Assembly: GCF_000264765.2 (NCBI RefSeq)
Contig: NZ_CP006664.1
Location: 558,001-622,000, forward strand
Length of the DNA stretch: 64,000 nt
Direction: 5' to 3'
DNA from: Edwardsiella anguillarum ET080813
GTDB lineage: Bacteria > Pseudomonadota > Gammaproteobacteria > Enterobacterales > Enterobacteriaceae
Shown here: positions 38,299 to 49,200 of the stretch, one piece after another
Layout: each line of letters opens with the position of its first letter
Position numbering within the stretch: position 1 is the stretch's first letter
Position numbers and translations under genes: made by a program
Notes under the pieces: model-generated
Databases searched by the model: none
Told to the model about the DNA's origin: nothing
What the model saw: only the letters and a program-made list of their open reading frames with translations

Positions 38299-38988
38299 TC
38301 ACGGGAGGAGGCAGGCCAGATCCAGATAGGCCGCCCGGGCGCGGCTCTCCTCGCCGGGGCGAAAGGGGATCTCGCCCAGACAGGGTGCCGGCAGCAGCGC
38401 ATGGAGCGCCGTCAGGTATTCCGCGTGGCGCGCTCCCGGCGGCTGTACCTGATTAGCCACCCAGCCCGCCAGCCTCACACCGGCGCCGGCGATGGCGCGC
38501 GCGCTCAGCAGGGCATGGTTAATGCAGCCCAGCTTAACCCCCACCACCAGGATCACCGGCAGCCGCTCCGCGGCCACCCAGCGATCGAAGCTATACGCCA
38601 GGCTCAGGGGGGTGAACCAGCCGCCGGCCCCCTCCACCACCACCCACTGCGCCTGACGCTGCAGGTCGTGCAGCCCGGCGCTGAGGCGTCGCGGATCGAT
38701 GGGGATCCCCTGCTCGGCGCTGACAATGTGCGGCGAGGTCGGCTCGGCGAAGGCATAAGGATTCACCTGCTCATAGCGCAGGGGCAGGCTGGAGGCTGCC
38801 TGCAGCGCCAGCGCATCGCCGTTATACAGTCGTCCCTCGCACGGCGTACTGCCGGAAGCCACCGGTTTATAGCCCGCGCAGCGCAGCCCGCGGCGCGCCG
38901 CCGCCTGCAGCAGCGCGGCGCTGACCACGGTTTTTCCCACGTCGGTATCGGTGCCGGTCACAAACCAGCTCTGTACATCGCTATTCAC
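38299..38988 (-). CDS. bioD: dethiobiotin synthetase
   Basis: A 229-residue BioD with the modified P-loop VTGTDTDVGKTV at the N-terminus, the substrate region GYKPVASGSTP, and VVEGAGGWFTPLS. It makes dethiobiotin from DAPA, CO2 and ATP. It overlaps the end of bioC by 8 bases. Last gene of bioBFCD. Confidence 0.96.
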   Translation of the reverse strand: MNSDVQSWFVTGTDTDVGKTVVSAALLQAAARRGLRCAGYKPVASGSTPCEGRLYNGDALALQAASSLPLRYEQVNPYAFAEPTSPHIVSAEQGIPIDPRRLSAGLHDLQRQAQWVVVEGAGGWFTPLSLAYSFDRWVAAERLPVILVVGVKLGCINHALLSARAIAGAGVRLAGWVANQVQPPGARHAEYLTALHALLPAPCLGEIPFRPGEESRARAAYLDLACLLP

Positions 38989-39748
38989 GGCTCAGCTCTC
39001 CGATGACCAATTGATAACTCAGCGTCACGCCCTGCGCGTCGCGCGGATAGGCCTGCGCCAGACGGGCCAGGCTCTGTCGCCCGCTCAGCCCCGCCTGCCG
39101 TCCGTCGTGAAGATGGGTCGCGCCAATCCCCTTCAGAGAGCGCATCAGCGCCAGGACATCGGGAAAATGACAGCGCTCCAGGCTCGGCGTCAGACGGTAG
39201 CGATAGGGCGCACAGGCGGCGGCGATCTGCGCGGCGGAGAGGAAGCGGTTCACGTGCCGACGCCCGTCGACCTGCCGCCAGGCGCGATCCAGCTCGCCCA
39301 GCGATCCATCGGCCAGGGTGGCGAACAGCACCCGCCCGCCGGGGCGGGTCACCCGCATTAGCTCGGCCAGCGCCTGCGGCAGCGAGGCGCACCACTGGAT
39401 AGCCAGGTTGCAGAAGCAGAGATCCATCGACGCCGCCGCCAGCGGCAGGCGCTCCATATCCGCCAGCAGGTAGTGCTGCGCACTCTGCCGGCGCCGCGCC
39501 TGCGCCAGCATCCCCGGCGCCAGATCCAACGCCGTCACCCGATACGCCAGCGCCGTCAGGCGACGGCTGAAATAGCCGGTGCCGCAGCCCACGTCCAAGG
39601 CATCCCGCCCGCCGTCGACGGGCAGGCGCGCCAGCAGCCGCTCGCCGCTCAGGCGCTGAAACGCGGCCGCATCGTCATAGCTGGGTGCGGCGCGGCTAAA
39701 GGCATCGGCCACGGCGGGCTTATTGACGGCGTCACGGAGCAACATCAT
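38981..39748 (-). CDS. bioC: malonyl-ACP O-methyltransferase
   Basis: A 255-residue SAM-dependent methyltransferase. Motif I is [15 protein letters not shown], followed by [13 protein letters not shown] and [36 protein letters not shown]. It methylates malonyl-ACP to open pimelate synthesis. It overlaps bioF by 17 bases and bioD by 8, so translation is coupled along the operon. Confidence 0.95.
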   Translation of the reverse strand: MMLLRDAVNKPAVADAFSRAAPSYDDAAAFQRLSGERLLARLPVDGGRDALDVGCGTGYFSRRLTALAYRVTALDLAPGMLAQARRRQSAQHYLLADMERLPLAAASMDLCFCNLAIQWCASLPQALAELMRVTRPGGRVLFATLADGSLGELDRAWRQVDGRRHVNRFLSAAQIAAACAPYRYRLTPSLERCHFPDVLALMRSLKGIGATHLHDGRQAGLSGRQSLARLAQAYPRDAQGVTLSYQLVIGELSRE

Positions 39749-40883
39749 GCAGCGCCTCCAGTAGCCGGTCGAGATCCTGCGGCTGATGCGCCGCGCTCAG
39801 AGTAATGCGCAGGCGCGCGCTGCCCGGCGGCACGGTGGGCGGACGCATGGCGCAGACCCACAGGCCGCGCTGGCGCAGGCGCTGCGCCAGCGTCAGCGCC
39901 GCCTGATTATCCCCAACGATCAGCGGCTGAATGGCGCTGTCGGACGCCGCCAGGCGCAGCTCGCCGCCCGCCAGCGCCCGGCGCAGCCGCGCCACATGCT
40001 GCGCCAGCCGCGCCCGCGGCGCATCGGCGGCGCGCACCACCTGCAGCGCGGCCTGCAGCGCGCAGGCCTGCGCCGGCGGCATGCTGGTGCTGTAGATCAG
40101 ATGGCGGGCAAACTGCAGTAGGTATTCCGCCGTCGCCTCGTCGCACAGCAGCGCTGCACCGCCGATGCCAAAGGCCTTGCCAAAGGTGACGAGCAGCAGA
40201 TCGGGGCGCACCCCCTGTGCATCGCAGCTGCCGCGCCCCTCACGCCCGCAGACCCCGATGCCGTGGGCGTCGTCGACCATCAGCCAGGCGCCGTGGCGAT
40301 CGCACTGCGCCCGCAGTGCGCTCAGCGGCGCGCTGTCGCCGTCCATGCTGAAGACCCCCTCGGTCACCACCAGCGTCTCCCCCTCGCAGGGGGCCGCCAG
40401 CAGGGCCGCCAGCGCGTCGGGCTGATTATGCGGAAAGCGGCGCAGCGACGACGGCGCCAGCATCGCCGCCTCCATCAGCGAGGCGTGGCTCAGCCGATCC
40501 GCCAGCACCCGATCCTGACGCTGCATCAGCGCCAGGATCAGCGCCTGATTGGCGGCGAAGCCGGAGATAAACAGCAGCGCGCGCGGGTAGCCGAGCCACT
40601 CCGCCAGCGCATGCTCCAGCGCCGCGTGGGCCGTGGTTTGCCCGGTCACGTGCGCCGAGCCGCCGGAGCCGCTGCCGTAGCGCGCCAGCCCCTGCTGCCA
40701 GGCGGCGATCGGCGCCGGATGCTGGCTGAGCCCCAGGTAATCATTGGATGAAAAATTAATATAGCGCCGTCCCTCAACGACGATCTCTCGTCCGCCGGGC
40801 GCCTCGCGCACCGTTCGGCGACGATAGGCATCGGCGGCGCGGCGCGCCGCCAGCGCCTGACTAAACCGCTCAGACCAGCCCAT
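39732..40883 (-). CDS. bioF: 8-amino-7-oxononanoate synthase
   Basis: A 383-residue PLP enzyme of the alpha-oxoamine synthase family. It has [43 protein letters not shown] and the PLP lysine in [16 protein letters not shown]. It condenses pimeloyl-ACP with alanine. It begins 2 bases after the bioB stop. Confidence 0.96.
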   Translation of the reverse strand: MGWSERFSQALAARRAADAYRRRTVREAPGGREIVVEGRRYINFSSNDYLGLSQHPAPIAAWQQGLARYGSGSGGSAHVTGQTTAHAALEHALAEWLGYPRALLFISGFAANQALILALMQRQDRVLADRLSHASLMEAAMLAPSSLRRFPHNQPDALAALLAAPCEGETLVVTEGVFSMDGDSAPLSALRAQCDRHGAWLMVDDAHGIGVCGREGRGSCDAQGVRPDLLLVTFGKAFGIGGAALLCDEATAEYLLQFARHLIYSTSMPPAQACALQAALQVVRAADAPRARLAQHVARLRRALAGGELRLAASDSAIQPLIVGDNQAALTLAQRLRQRGLWVCAMRPPTVPPGSARLRITLSAAHQPQDLDRLLEALHDVAP

Positions 40884-40885
40884 CG

Positions 40886-41932
40886 TCAGCGCGCCGCGTT
40901 ATAAAAAAGGTCGCCATCCGCGTGCAGCACCTGCTCCGCCAGCTGCTGCTGCTGCTGGTTATCGCCATAGGCCACCTGCGTTTGCCGGGGATTCAACCCC
41001 AGCTTGCGGAACAGCTGCAGATCGCGATCCTCTGCGGGGTTCGGCGTCGTCAGCAGGCGGCAGCCGTAAAAGAGGGAGTTGGCCCCGGCCATAAAGCACA
41101 TCGCCTGGGTCTGCTCGCTCATCTGCTCGCGCCCGGCGGAGAGGCGGACATAGGCCGTGGGCATCATGATGCGCGCCGCCGCGATGGTACGGATAAAGTC
41201 GAAGGGATCGACGTCCGGGTTTTCCGCCAGCGGCGTGCCCGCCACCTTCACCAGCATGTTGATCGGCACGCTTTCCGGCGGCGTCGGCAGATTAGCCAGC
41301 TCCACCAGCAGGGCCGCCCGATCGCGTACCGCCTCCCCCAGCCCGACAATCCCGCCGGAGCAGACCTTGATCCCCGCCTCACGCACCCGCGCCAGGGTAT
41401 CCAGGCGATCCTGATAGCGACGGGTGGTGATGATATTGGCGTAATACTCCGGTGAGGTGTCCAGATTGTGGTTGTAGTAGTCCAGCCCCGCCTGCGCCAG
41501 ACGCTGGGCCTGATCGGCGTTCAGCGCCCCCAGGGTCATGCAGGTCTCCATGCCCAGCGCCTTGACCCCGCGCACCATCTGCTCCAGGTAGGGCATGTCG
41601 CGTTCGTGGGGATTTTTCCACGCCGCTCCCATGCAGAAACGGGTGGAGCCGGCGTCGCGCGCCCGGCGCGCGGAGTCCAGCACCTGCTCCACCTCCATCA
41701 GCCGCTCCGCCGCTAGCCCCGTTTTATAGCGGGCGCTCTGCGGACAGTATTTACAGTCCTCTGGGCAGGCGCCGGTCTTAATCGACAGCAGGGTGCTCAC
41801 CTGCACCTGACGCGGATCGAAGTGTTGGCGGTGAACCTGCTGCGCCTGAAACATCAGCTCCAGCAGCGGTTGCTCAAACAGCGCCTGCGCCTGCGCCTGC
41901 GTCCAGCGCCCGGAATGCGGTATCTCTGCCAC
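40886..41932 (-). CDS. bioB: biotin synthase
   Basis: A 348-residue radical SAM enzyme. The 4Fe-4S ligands are in [18 protein letters not shown], and later come [31 protein letters not shown] and the 2Fe-2S Arg region [11 protein letters not shown]. It inserts sulfur into dethiobiotin. I prefer the GTG at 41932 ([10 protein letters not shown] after the start), which matches the E. coli length with AAGGGAG upstream; ATGs at 41953/41950 are the alternative. First gene of bioBFCD, divergent from bioA. Confidence 0.95.
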   Translation of the reverse strand: MAEIPHSGRWTQAQAQALFEQPLLELMFQAQQVHRQHFDPRQVQVSTLLSIKTGACPEDCKYCPQSARYKTGLAAERLMEVEQVLDSARRARDAGSTRFCMGAAWKNPHERDMPYLEQMVRGVKALGMETCMTLGALNADQAQRLAQAGLDYYNHNLDTSPEYYANIITTRRYQDRLDTLARVREAGIKVCSGGIVGLGEAVRDRAALLVELANLPTPPESVPINMLVKVAGTPLAENPDVDPFDFIRTIAAARIMMPTAYVRLSAGREQMSEQTQAMCFMAGANSLFYGCRLLTTPNPAEDRDLQLFRKLGLNPRQTQVAYGDNQQQQQLAEQVLHADGDLFYNAAR

Positions 41933-41992
41933 GGTGGCCTCTCCCTTCATCAAATCGGTAAAAGTGGGCTCAGTGTAGAACGGAGAAACACC

Positions 41993-42026
41993 ATGTCAAC
42001 CAAGTTATATTATTAATGGTTTACAA
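41993..42026. promoter_or_regulatory. BirA (bio) operator between bioB and bioA
   Basis: Half-sites ATGTCAACC (41993-42001) and GGTTTACAA (42018-42026) are separated by 16 bases. They form the TTGTAAACC/GGTTTACAA palindrome of enterobacterial bio operators; the left half has two changes. The face-to-face promoters of bioA and bioBFCD overlap this site in E. coli. Confidence 0.85.
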
Positions 42027-42133
42027 TACAGGTTCAATAAACCGCGCCAGATCGGCATAGAGCATGACGCGGCGGCGTTAAGGCGCTACACTGTCAACTC
42101 TAAAAACACATCAGGGTTTACCTAACGAGCGCC

Positions 42134-43423
42134 ATGAACGCCAGCGACCTCGACTTTGACCGCCGCCATATCTGGCACCCCTATACTTCGATGAGCCAGC
42201 CTCTGCCGGTGTACCCGGTAACGGCGGCGTCCGGCTGCGAGCTACAGCTGGCAGATGGCCGGCGTCTGGTGGACGGCATGTCCTCCTGGTGGGCCGCCAT
42301 TCATGGCTATAACCATCCCCATCTGAATCAGGCCATCACGCGTCAGCTGGCGCAGATGGCCCACGTCATGTTCGGCGGCGTCACCCATCCCGCGGCGATC
42401 GCCCTGTGCCAAAAGCTGGTGGCGATGACCCCCCAGGCGCTGGAGTGCGTATTTCTGGCCGATTCCGGCTCCGTTGCCGTCGAGGTGGCGCTGAAGATGG
42501 CGCTGCAGTACTGGCAGGCGCGCGGCGAACCGCGCCAGCGCTTCCTCACCCTGCGTCAGGGCTACCACGGCGATACCTTTGGCGCCATGTCGGTATGCGA
42601 TCCGGATACCTCCATGCACAGCCTGTACCGCGGCTGCCTGCCGCAGCATCTGTTTGCCCCGGCGCCGCAGTGCGCCTTTGACGACGACTGGGATGAGGCT
42701 GACTTTGTCCCCTTCGCCCGCCTGCTGGCGGCCCATCACCGCGAGATTGCCGCCGTGATCCTAGAGCCCATCGTACAGGGCGCCGGCGGCATGCGTTTCT
42801 ATCATCCACGCTATCTGCAGCGGGTGCGGCAGGCCTGCAGCCGCCACGGCGTGCTGCTGATCGCCGATGAGATCGCCACCGGCTTTGGCCGCAGCGGGGC
42901 GCTGTTTGCCTGCGACCACGCCGAGGTGACCCCGGATATTCTGTGCCTGGGCAAGGCGCTGACCGGCGGCTACATGACGCTCTCCGCCGCCCTGACCACC
43001 CGCAGCGTGGCCGACACCATCAGCAACGGCGAAGCGGGCTGCTTTATGCACGGCCCGACTTTTATGGGCAACCCGCTGGCCTGCGCCGCGGCGGTGGCCA
43101 GCCTGGAGCTTATCGAGCAGGGGCACTGGCGCGGTCAGGTCGCCGCCATCGAGTCTCAGCTGCGTACGGAGCTACTGCCGCTCAATGCGCACCCCCGCGT
43201 ACGCCAGGCGCGAGTGCTCGGCGCCATCGGGGTGCTGGAGACCCATCAGCCGGTCAATATGGCCGCCCTGCAGGCCTTCTTTGTCGAGCAGGGGGTGTGG
43301 ATCCGTCCCTTCGGCCACCTGATCTACCTGATGCCGCCCTACCCGATCGCGGCGGCGCAGCTCTCACGGCTAACGGAGACAATTCGTGCGGCGCTGACGC
43401 GCGATGCCCATTTTTTAACCTAA
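42134..43423 (+). CDS. bioA: adenosylmethionine-8-amino-7-oxononanoate aminotransferase
   Basis: A 429-residue class III PLP aminotransferase. It has HIWHPYTSMSQPLPVYPV, DGMSSWWAAIHGYNHP, FGGVTHPAAI, LADSGSVAVEVALKMALQYW, LIADEIATGFGRSGALFACDHAEVTPDILCLGKALTGGYM (PLP Lys) and HGPTFMGNPLACAAA. It converts KAPA to DAPA using SAM as amino donor. The ribosome binding site is weak. Downstream DNA is rearranged (ggt remnant, inserted island). Confidence 0.97.
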   Translation: MNASDLDFDRRHIWHPYTSMSQPLPVYPVTAASGCELQLADGRRLVDGMSSWWAAIHGYNHPHLNQAITRQLAQMAHVMFGGVTHPAAIALCQKLVAMTPQALECVFLADSGSVAVEVALKMALQYWQARGEPRQRFLTLRQGYHGDTFGAMSVCDPDTSMHSLYRGCLPQHLFAPAPQCAFDDDWDEADFVPFARLLAAHHREIAAVILEPIVQGAGGMRFYHPRYLQRVRQACSRHGVLLIADEIATGFGRSGALFACDHAEVTPDILCLGKALTGGYMTLSAALTTRSVADTISNGEAGCFMHGPTFMGNPLACAAAVASLELIEQGHWRGQVAAIESQLRTELLPLNAHPRVRQARVLGAIGVLETHQPVNMAALQAFFVEQGVWIRPFGHLIYLMPPYPIAAAQLSRLTETIRAALTRDAHFLT

Positions 43424-43520
43424 ATTTATTGCACCCGCATCCTCCCTGGACAATGTTAACCCACCTGAGCGGACAGAGCGCCCGGCGGCGGGCACCCCAG
43501 CCCCCCTGTACACGGAGACT

Positions 43521-43793
43521 GTGACGATGACCCAATTGGGTGCGGTGGTCAGTGAACAGCGGTTGGCCTCCGCGGTGGGGTTACAGATTCTGCAAGCCGG
43601 GGGCAACGCCGTTGATGCCGCCGTCGCGATGGGGTATGCGCTGGCCGTGGTCAATCCCTGCTGTGGCAATATTGGCGGCGGCCGCTTTATGACGCTCCAT
43701 CTGGCCGATGGCAAAAACACCTTGATTAACTTTCGCGAACGGGCCCCCGCCGCGGCCCGCGCCGACATGTATCTCGGTGCTCTGTCGGGTTAA
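43521..43793 (+). pseudogene. ggt: truncated gamma-glutamyltranspeptidase gene
   Basis: About 90 codons match the N-terminal part of mature gamma-glutamyltranspeptidases: GAVVSEQRLAS, LQILQAGGNAVDAAVAMGYALAVVNPCCGNIGGG, FMTLHLADGKNTLINFRER and ADMYL. After this the frame runs into the repeat element at about 43779 and stops. The large remainder including the catalytic Thr is absent, and upstream there is no signal peptide before the bioA stop, so both ends are lost. One Arg replaces a conserved Gly (GGGR). Not functional. Confidence 0.8.
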
Positions 43794-43902
43794 GACGACA
43801 TGCCCGCTGAAAATCTGGACTGACTGTTTTTTATCGACTGGCCGCCTAACGAACCAGCAATACCAGCGCTGCCTACTGCGCTACCATTAATGCGACAGAG
43901 CC
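43779..43902. repeat. MITE-like element, left copy (flanks sugar island)
   Basis: Begins GCTCTGTCGGGTTAA and ends in a close inverted copy (reverse strand GCTCTGTCGCATTAA). The interior CCGCTGAAAATC...CTGACTGTTTTTTATCGAC recurs in the right copy at 50889-51003 in the same orientation, about 85% alike by hand alignment. This copy has 10 extra bases after the left end. It truncates the ggt remnant. Confidence 0.75.
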
Positions 43903-43913
43903 CTTACGCGGGA

Positions 43914-44762
43914 TTAACGCGATTCTGCTGCCGACGTGACCATTATCGTCATCGCAAAGCGGGCCGATTCCCCCTTTTGCAGCATCAGCAAACCCGGCTG
44001 GCCCGGCTGACGGTGGGCGTTAACCGGGTGAGTCTGTGGCTCAAGGCACAGGAACGGTTGACCCGATATTCTGAACAGCATCAGCCACGGAGTTTGTGCG
44101 AAAAGCATGATACACATCACATCATCCAGCAGGCGGGCCTGACCGCTCCAGCCGGAATAGCAGACGTTAAGCCATTCATCGCAACCCGCCTGTGGCTGGC
44201 TGAAATCGGCCGCAGGCGGCAGTACCGGCTGCCATTCGCGCGGAAGATGTGTATCCCCTTCCGGCCAGTAGCCGCTGGCGCTGAACTGCGCCCGGGTGCC
44301 CGGCGAAAACGGAAACCACGGATGAAAACCCAGCCCATAGAGCATTGGGCGTTCCCCCCGGTGCGTGAGGTGCAGTTCGGCCTGCAACGCGTTTTCAGTC
44401 AGCGTATAGCGAAGCCGAGCCTGGTAATCAAAGCCACAGTCGTGCCGGCTTTCAAGCCGCAGCTCACAGCCACCTGCGCTCTGGGCCGCCACCTGCCAAC
44501 GTTTTAACCAACCATCACCATGCAGGAAAAACTGTGCGTCAGCCGGGCTTTGCGGCAAGGTCACCTCCCGCCCCTGTAGCCAGAAACGGTTCCCAGCCAC
44601 CCGGTTTGCCAACGGCAGCATGGGGAACAGCGCGCCCGGTTCGGCGGCCTCGTACAATACCGGGCGCTGGAAGGTACGGGAGAACAGGCTCAGTACCCTG
44701 CCCCCCTGTGGATCAACGCGCATCTGCAGATATGCGTTTTCCAGTGTAATGACCTCGCTCAT
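43914..44762 (-). CDS. aldose-1-epimerase-like protein of the sugar island
   Basis: A 282-residue galactose-mutarotase-fold protein (YeaD/aldose epimerase-like). It has LFPMLPLANRVAGNRFW, FFLHGDGWLKRWQVAAQS, LRLESRHDCGFDYQARLRYTL, LYGLGFHPWFPF and FLCLEPQTHPVNA. The Gly-x-His-Pro-Trp-Phe and Glu in LEPQTHPVNA correspond to the acid/base region of the fold. It is not the galM of the gal operon. Its ATG overlaps the transporter stop (ATGA), so the two are coupled. It would interconvert anomers of an imported sugar. No signal peptide. Confidence 0.85.
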   Translation of the reverse strand: MSEVITLENAYLQMRVDPQGGRVLSLFSRTFQRPVLYEAAEPGALFPMLPLANRVAGNRFWLQGREVTLPQSPADAQFFLHGDGWLKRWQVAAQSAGGCELRLESRHDCGFDYQARLRYTLTENALQAELHLTHRGERPMLYGLGFHPWFPFSPGTRAQFSASGYWPEGDTHLPREWQPVLPPAADFSQPQAGCDEWLNVCYSGWSGQARLLDDVMCIMLFAQTPWLMLFRISGQPFLCLEPQTHPVNAHRQPGQPGLLMLQKGESARFAMTIMVTSAAESR

Positions 44763-46201
44763 CAGCGTAGCGATTCCCGGTTCACGCCAGAGGTTGGTGT
44801 CTGATGCGGCTGTGCCAGGCGGGCCTCCAGCGCCTCCAGGGTGACGCCTTTGGTCTCAGGCACATGACGTAGGATGTACAGATACCCCATCGCGCAGATT
44901 ACGCCGTACAGCAGGAAGCTCCCGGCCGCCCCAAGACTCGCATTCAGCAGCGGGAAACTGTAGGTCAGCAGGAAACAGGCAACCCACAGCGCCAGCGTAC
45001 CGAGCGACATCGCCAGGCCACGCACCCGAGTCGGGAAAATCTCTGACAGCAGCACCCAGGTTACCGGCGCCAGCGTCAGGGCGTAAATGGCGATCGCCGC
45101 CAGTACAAGAACCAGCACCGGCCAACCCATCACGCCCATCGCGTATGCGCCCGCTATCAGCACATAAATAAGGGTAAGACCGGACGCCCCCAGCAGCATC
45201 AGCTTACGGCGGCCGATTTTATCCACCAGCGGCAGCGCGGCAATGGTAAAGACCAGATTGATGATCCCGGTTGCCACAATCGATTTAAGCGTGCCGTTAA
45301 TGTCGAACCCGGCAGAGGCGAAAATCTCCTGCGCATAGTTGAAAATAACGTTGATCCCGCACCACTGCTGGAACACCGCCAGCACCATACCGATGATGAC
45401 TATCGGCTTAATCTGCGGCTGTAGCAGCGTGGAATACGCGACCCTGTGATTATCCTGCTGCAGCGTCTGTCCTATCTCCTGCAACGTCTGCGCGGCATAG
45501 GCTTTTGAGCCAATACGTTCCAGCATGGCTCTGGCACGCTCTGGTTTCCCGGCCTTCATCAGCCAGCGCGGTGATTCCGGAACAAAAAACATCAACACCA
45601 GGAACGCCAGCGCCGGAACCAGCTCAGCACCGAACATCCAGCGCCAACCCACCTGGCCGTTCCAGGTTTCCACCAGCACCTGCTGTGTTGCGCCACCCGG
45701 CACCGGGTCGGCAATCATCAGGTTAACCAGCTGCGCCGCCAGCACACCGATCACGATGGTTAACTGGTTAACGGCGACAAAACGTCCCCGTTTTTCCGCC
45801 GGGCTGACTTCCGCGATGTACAACGGGCTAAGGGCCGAGGCCAGACCGATCCCGACGCCACCGACGATGCGGTAGATAATGAACATGTCGAAATTGCTAG
45901 CAAGAGCGGTGCCAAGCGCCGAGGCACTGAACAAAATGGCAGAGAAAATAAGCGGCAGGCGGCGCCCCAGTTTATCCGCGCACCAGCCGGAAATCAGCGC
46001 GCCAAACACGCATCCGCCAAGCGCCGAGCTCATCGCCCAACCTGACTGCGCCGGGTCGGTAATCGAAAACCAGGCCTCATAAAACGGTTTTGCCCCACCA
46101 ATCACGACCCAGTCGTAACCAAACAGTAATCCACCGCAGGCGGCGACCAGACAAATCGTCCAGATGTAGCCCATATTGAGTTGTGTCTGCGCATTGTTCA
46201 T
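44762..46201 (-). CDS. sugar-porter MFS transporter (XylE/GalP-like)
   Basis: A 479-residue protein with twelve transmembrane segments of the sugar porter family. It has GGLLFGYDWVVIGGA near the N-terminus, DKLGRRLPL, GVGIGLASALSPLYIAEVSPAEKRG, WRWMFGAELVPAL, VPESPRWLMKAGKPERAR, QQWCGINVIFNYAQEI, DKIGRRKLMLLG, PVTWVLLSEIFPTRVRG and HVPETKGVTLEALEA. These are the PESPR and PETKG signatures of proton-sugar symporters. Start at 46201 (GAGGA 6 nt upstream). It follows the DUF5107 gene with a 77-base gap and precedes the epimerase. The sugar is unknown; an untypical loop carries PVPGGATQQ in the third extracellular region. Confidence 0.9.
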   Translation of the reverse strand: MNNAQTQLNMGYIWTICLVAACGGLLFGYDWVVIGGAKPFYEAWFSITDPAQSGWAMSSALGGCVFGALISGWCADKLGRRLPLIFSAILFSASALGTALASNFDMFIIYRIVGGVGIGLASALSPLYIAEVSPAEKRGRFVAVNQLTIVIGVLAAQLVNLMIADPVPGGATQQVLVETWNGQVGWRWMFGAELVPALAFLVLMFFVPESPRWLMKAGKPERARAMLERIGSKAYAAQTLQEIGQTLQQDNHRVAYSTLLQPQIKPIVIIGMVLAVFQQWCGINVIFNYAQEIFASAGFDINGTLKSIVATGIINLVFTIAALPLVDKIGRRKLMLLGASGLTLIYVLIAGAYAMGVMGWPVLVLVLAAIAIYALTLAPVTWVLLSEIFPTRVRGLAMSLGTLALWVACFLLTYSFPLLNASLGAAGSFLLYGVICAMGYLYILRHVPETKGVTLEALEARLAQPHQTPTSGVNRESLR

Positions 46202-46278
46202 GAGTGTTCCTCTTATTTTATAGGGAAACGCAGGTACAGAGGAGGGTGGGCAAGAGCCGGCCTCGCCCACGTGATGTG

Positions 46279-49200
46279 CTATGCGAAAATTCCGCAGATC
46301 AGCGCATGGCGAAGCAGATGCACTTTGTCATGAGCCGGGTTAATCGCTAACAGGCGCGTCATGACGTCCTCACAGGCGGTGATGTCTCCTTCGCCAAGGT
46401 AGCCAAGCGCCTCGATAAACAGGCAGTGCTGACGGTGATGATGAGAAGGCGGCGTATCCAGCACCACCAGATCCGGCAGAGAGACCGCGAAGAAGTCAGC
46501 ATCTGGAATGGCATCCTGATGCGCACTCACCCATTCGCCAAAGCCACGGAACAGACGTTCGGACTGCGCATGATGGCCCAACGCCCGCAGCGCCATTCCC
46601 TGCCAGAAGAGATAATCCGCCGGCTGGTCGTTGTAATAGCGACCGGCGTCAAGGCTTCCGTCACCCAGAGACGCCTGGCGGAAGTAATGCTGCGCAAGAT
46701 CCTGTTCTCCAACCTGCAGAGCGCAATAGCCGAGCAGATACCAGACGTCGTTGTCGGTTTGCCCCGGTAGACGCCCTTCCCCCAGGTTATGCGGGTAATG
46801 CAGCGCCGCGGTCAGCAGCGACTGCGCCGTGCCCCACTCTCCGACCGCTATCGCTTCCAGCGCCCGGTGCTGCTGGTTCAGCAGATACTGACCCGTCACC
46901 TTTCCCTCTCCCCCTTCCCAGGGGTGGAATTTGCGCTCCAGCAACACCTGTGCCGCCGCCGCATAGTTGCCGCTGCCGTTCCACAGACTCAGCAGCTCGG
47001 CGGTCAGATCGTCGCGCCCGAACACCACCGCCGGCTTGCTTTCCAGACGAGCCAGACGCGTTTCCATCGGCTCAGCGAGCTGTTTGTTAAGGAAATCGAG
47101 TTCAAACAGGAAGCGGGCGTTATCCGGCTCAAGCGCTACCGCGCGCTGCATCGCCGCCTGCGCCTGGCGAGCATCCTGCTGTTTGTTCCAGGCGTAAATG
47201 CCGATCAGACGATGAGCGGGTGCGAAGTCCGGGCGCTGCCCAAGCGTTGCCCGCCAACAGGCCACTGCTGCGTCATAGCGTCGTTTGCTGTACCAGAAAC
47301 AGCCGAGCAGATAGCGGGCGAAAGGTACATCGTCCAGCGCCTGCAGCATCTGCACCTCATCAAGCGAGTTAGGGAAACGCACTCGGCTACCGTGGCGGGC
47401 TTCCGCCTGAGCGATGAGCTGCTGGCGCGCGTAGGCCTCGTCCGTCAACGACGCCTGCCACAGAAGCGGTAATGTTTCCGGGCTTTCGAGCGCGGCAAGC
47501 ATTTCGAGAGAGGCAGCGTACTGACCGAGAGAACTCAGCCAGCCCGCCAGTAGACAGGCGTTAGCTCCGCGCTGCCCGGTAACGTTACGCAGCGTCGCCA
47601 GCGCCGATGCTTCGCCGCTAATGGCCCAGCGAGCGTAATAGAGCGTGTAGTTCAGAGGATATTGCTCAAGCGCACCGGCGATATACGCCAGCGCGGAGTC
47701 CTTGCCCTGCTGCTGCGCCAGAGCCAGTGCCTTCAGCCCCATCGCCAGCGTGTTGCTGCCGTTAAACTGCAGGCTCTGCTCGACATGCGCCAGCGCCTCC
47801 TGCCAGTGGTTCCCCTTCGCCGCAAGACGCGCCAGCGACCACCAGGCCGCATCGCGGCAATTTCCGCTCCAGCTGGCCTTGAAATAGTGCTCGCGAGCCG
47901 CCGCATCATCGCCCTGGCGCTCCAGTGCCGCCGCCAGCAGCATACTGGCCTCGCCATCGCGCGGGTTTTTATTCAGACGATGGGCCCGTGCCAGCGCTGC
48001 CCGTGCGCACTGTTCCGCCAGCAGCCAGTCGGCGCTGTTCAGCGCCAGGGTTCCGAGCGCCACGTTACTGCGATAATCCTGCGGGTCTAACGCCAGCGCC
48101 CGACGATAGTAGTCAGCGGCAAAGCGACTGGCATGGTTGTACTGCTCCAGATGCTGGCCAATGAAATAGAGCTCATCAGGGTTACTGATGTTCTCGGGCA
48201 TCTCCGGGGCGCTGGCGGGATCCGGCAGCGGTGTCTCTTCTGCAATATGCTCCTGATAGTCAAGCAACGTGTCGCCGTTTGCCGCGCGAACGCTGAGCAT
48301 CAGCCGCTGCGGCCAGCGGTCATCAAGGGTTTCCTGCCAGCTTTCTCCCGGCTTAAGCGACAGCGTCGTTTCCCACAGCAACGAATCTCCTGCACTAAGC
48401 TCAACCACCACGTCATTCAGCGGCGCAATGGCGTAAACCCCGAGATGGCGTTGCCCTCCCTCACGCTCAAGTTTGAGCGCCAGCGTGGTACTGGCGTTCT
48501 GCACCGTACCAAGCTCACTGTAGGGCAGGAAGTTTTGCACAAAGACTTTCTCTTCATACGGGGCAAGCCAGGTGAAGTCTGGCTGATTATCGGTGAAAAC
48601 GCCGGTCATCAGCTCAATGTACGGGCCGTTCTCATCGGTCAGATTGCGATCCCACGCCTGACCGAAGTCGCCATAGCCCCATGACCACTGTTTTTTACCC
48701 GGAGAAATGTGGTGATCAGCAACGTGCAACAGGCCGCCGCGCTCGCCGTGGTGATAAGCACCAACGAAGTCGTAGTCGGATTTCTCTGCCATATAGGACG
48801 TCGGTACCGGGACGTTTTTGTAGCGGGAGATATCCACCCCGGCCGAATAGTCCACTTTATAGTAGGTGCCGGTCGCTATCGGAAACGCCGAGACGTCGCG
48901 CTTGCCGTGGTCAAAAACCGCGGTAACGTCCGGTGGAAACACGCTCTGATGGTCGTCGCCCCCCTTCACCGCCGGGTTCGCCCACCACAGGAAGTGGCGC
49001 GGCGTGGCGTTACCGTTGAACACTTTGCCGGTGATTTCAATCAGCGCTTTATCCGGGTAGAGCGTGAAACCGGTCATCACCTGCAGGCCGCGCATCGGTT
49101 CAGCCTCGCCCATCCACACCGTCTGCGCGCCGCCTTCACGACTTTGAATGGTGAAATCGACCGGCATAAAGGTGGTCGGACGGTGGTGCTGCGGCCAGTT

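Noticed and set aside
41954-42133. Possible biotin riboswitch before bioB
   Set aside because: Control of bio genes in enterobacteria is by BirA and an operator is visible; no riboswitch-like structure seen.
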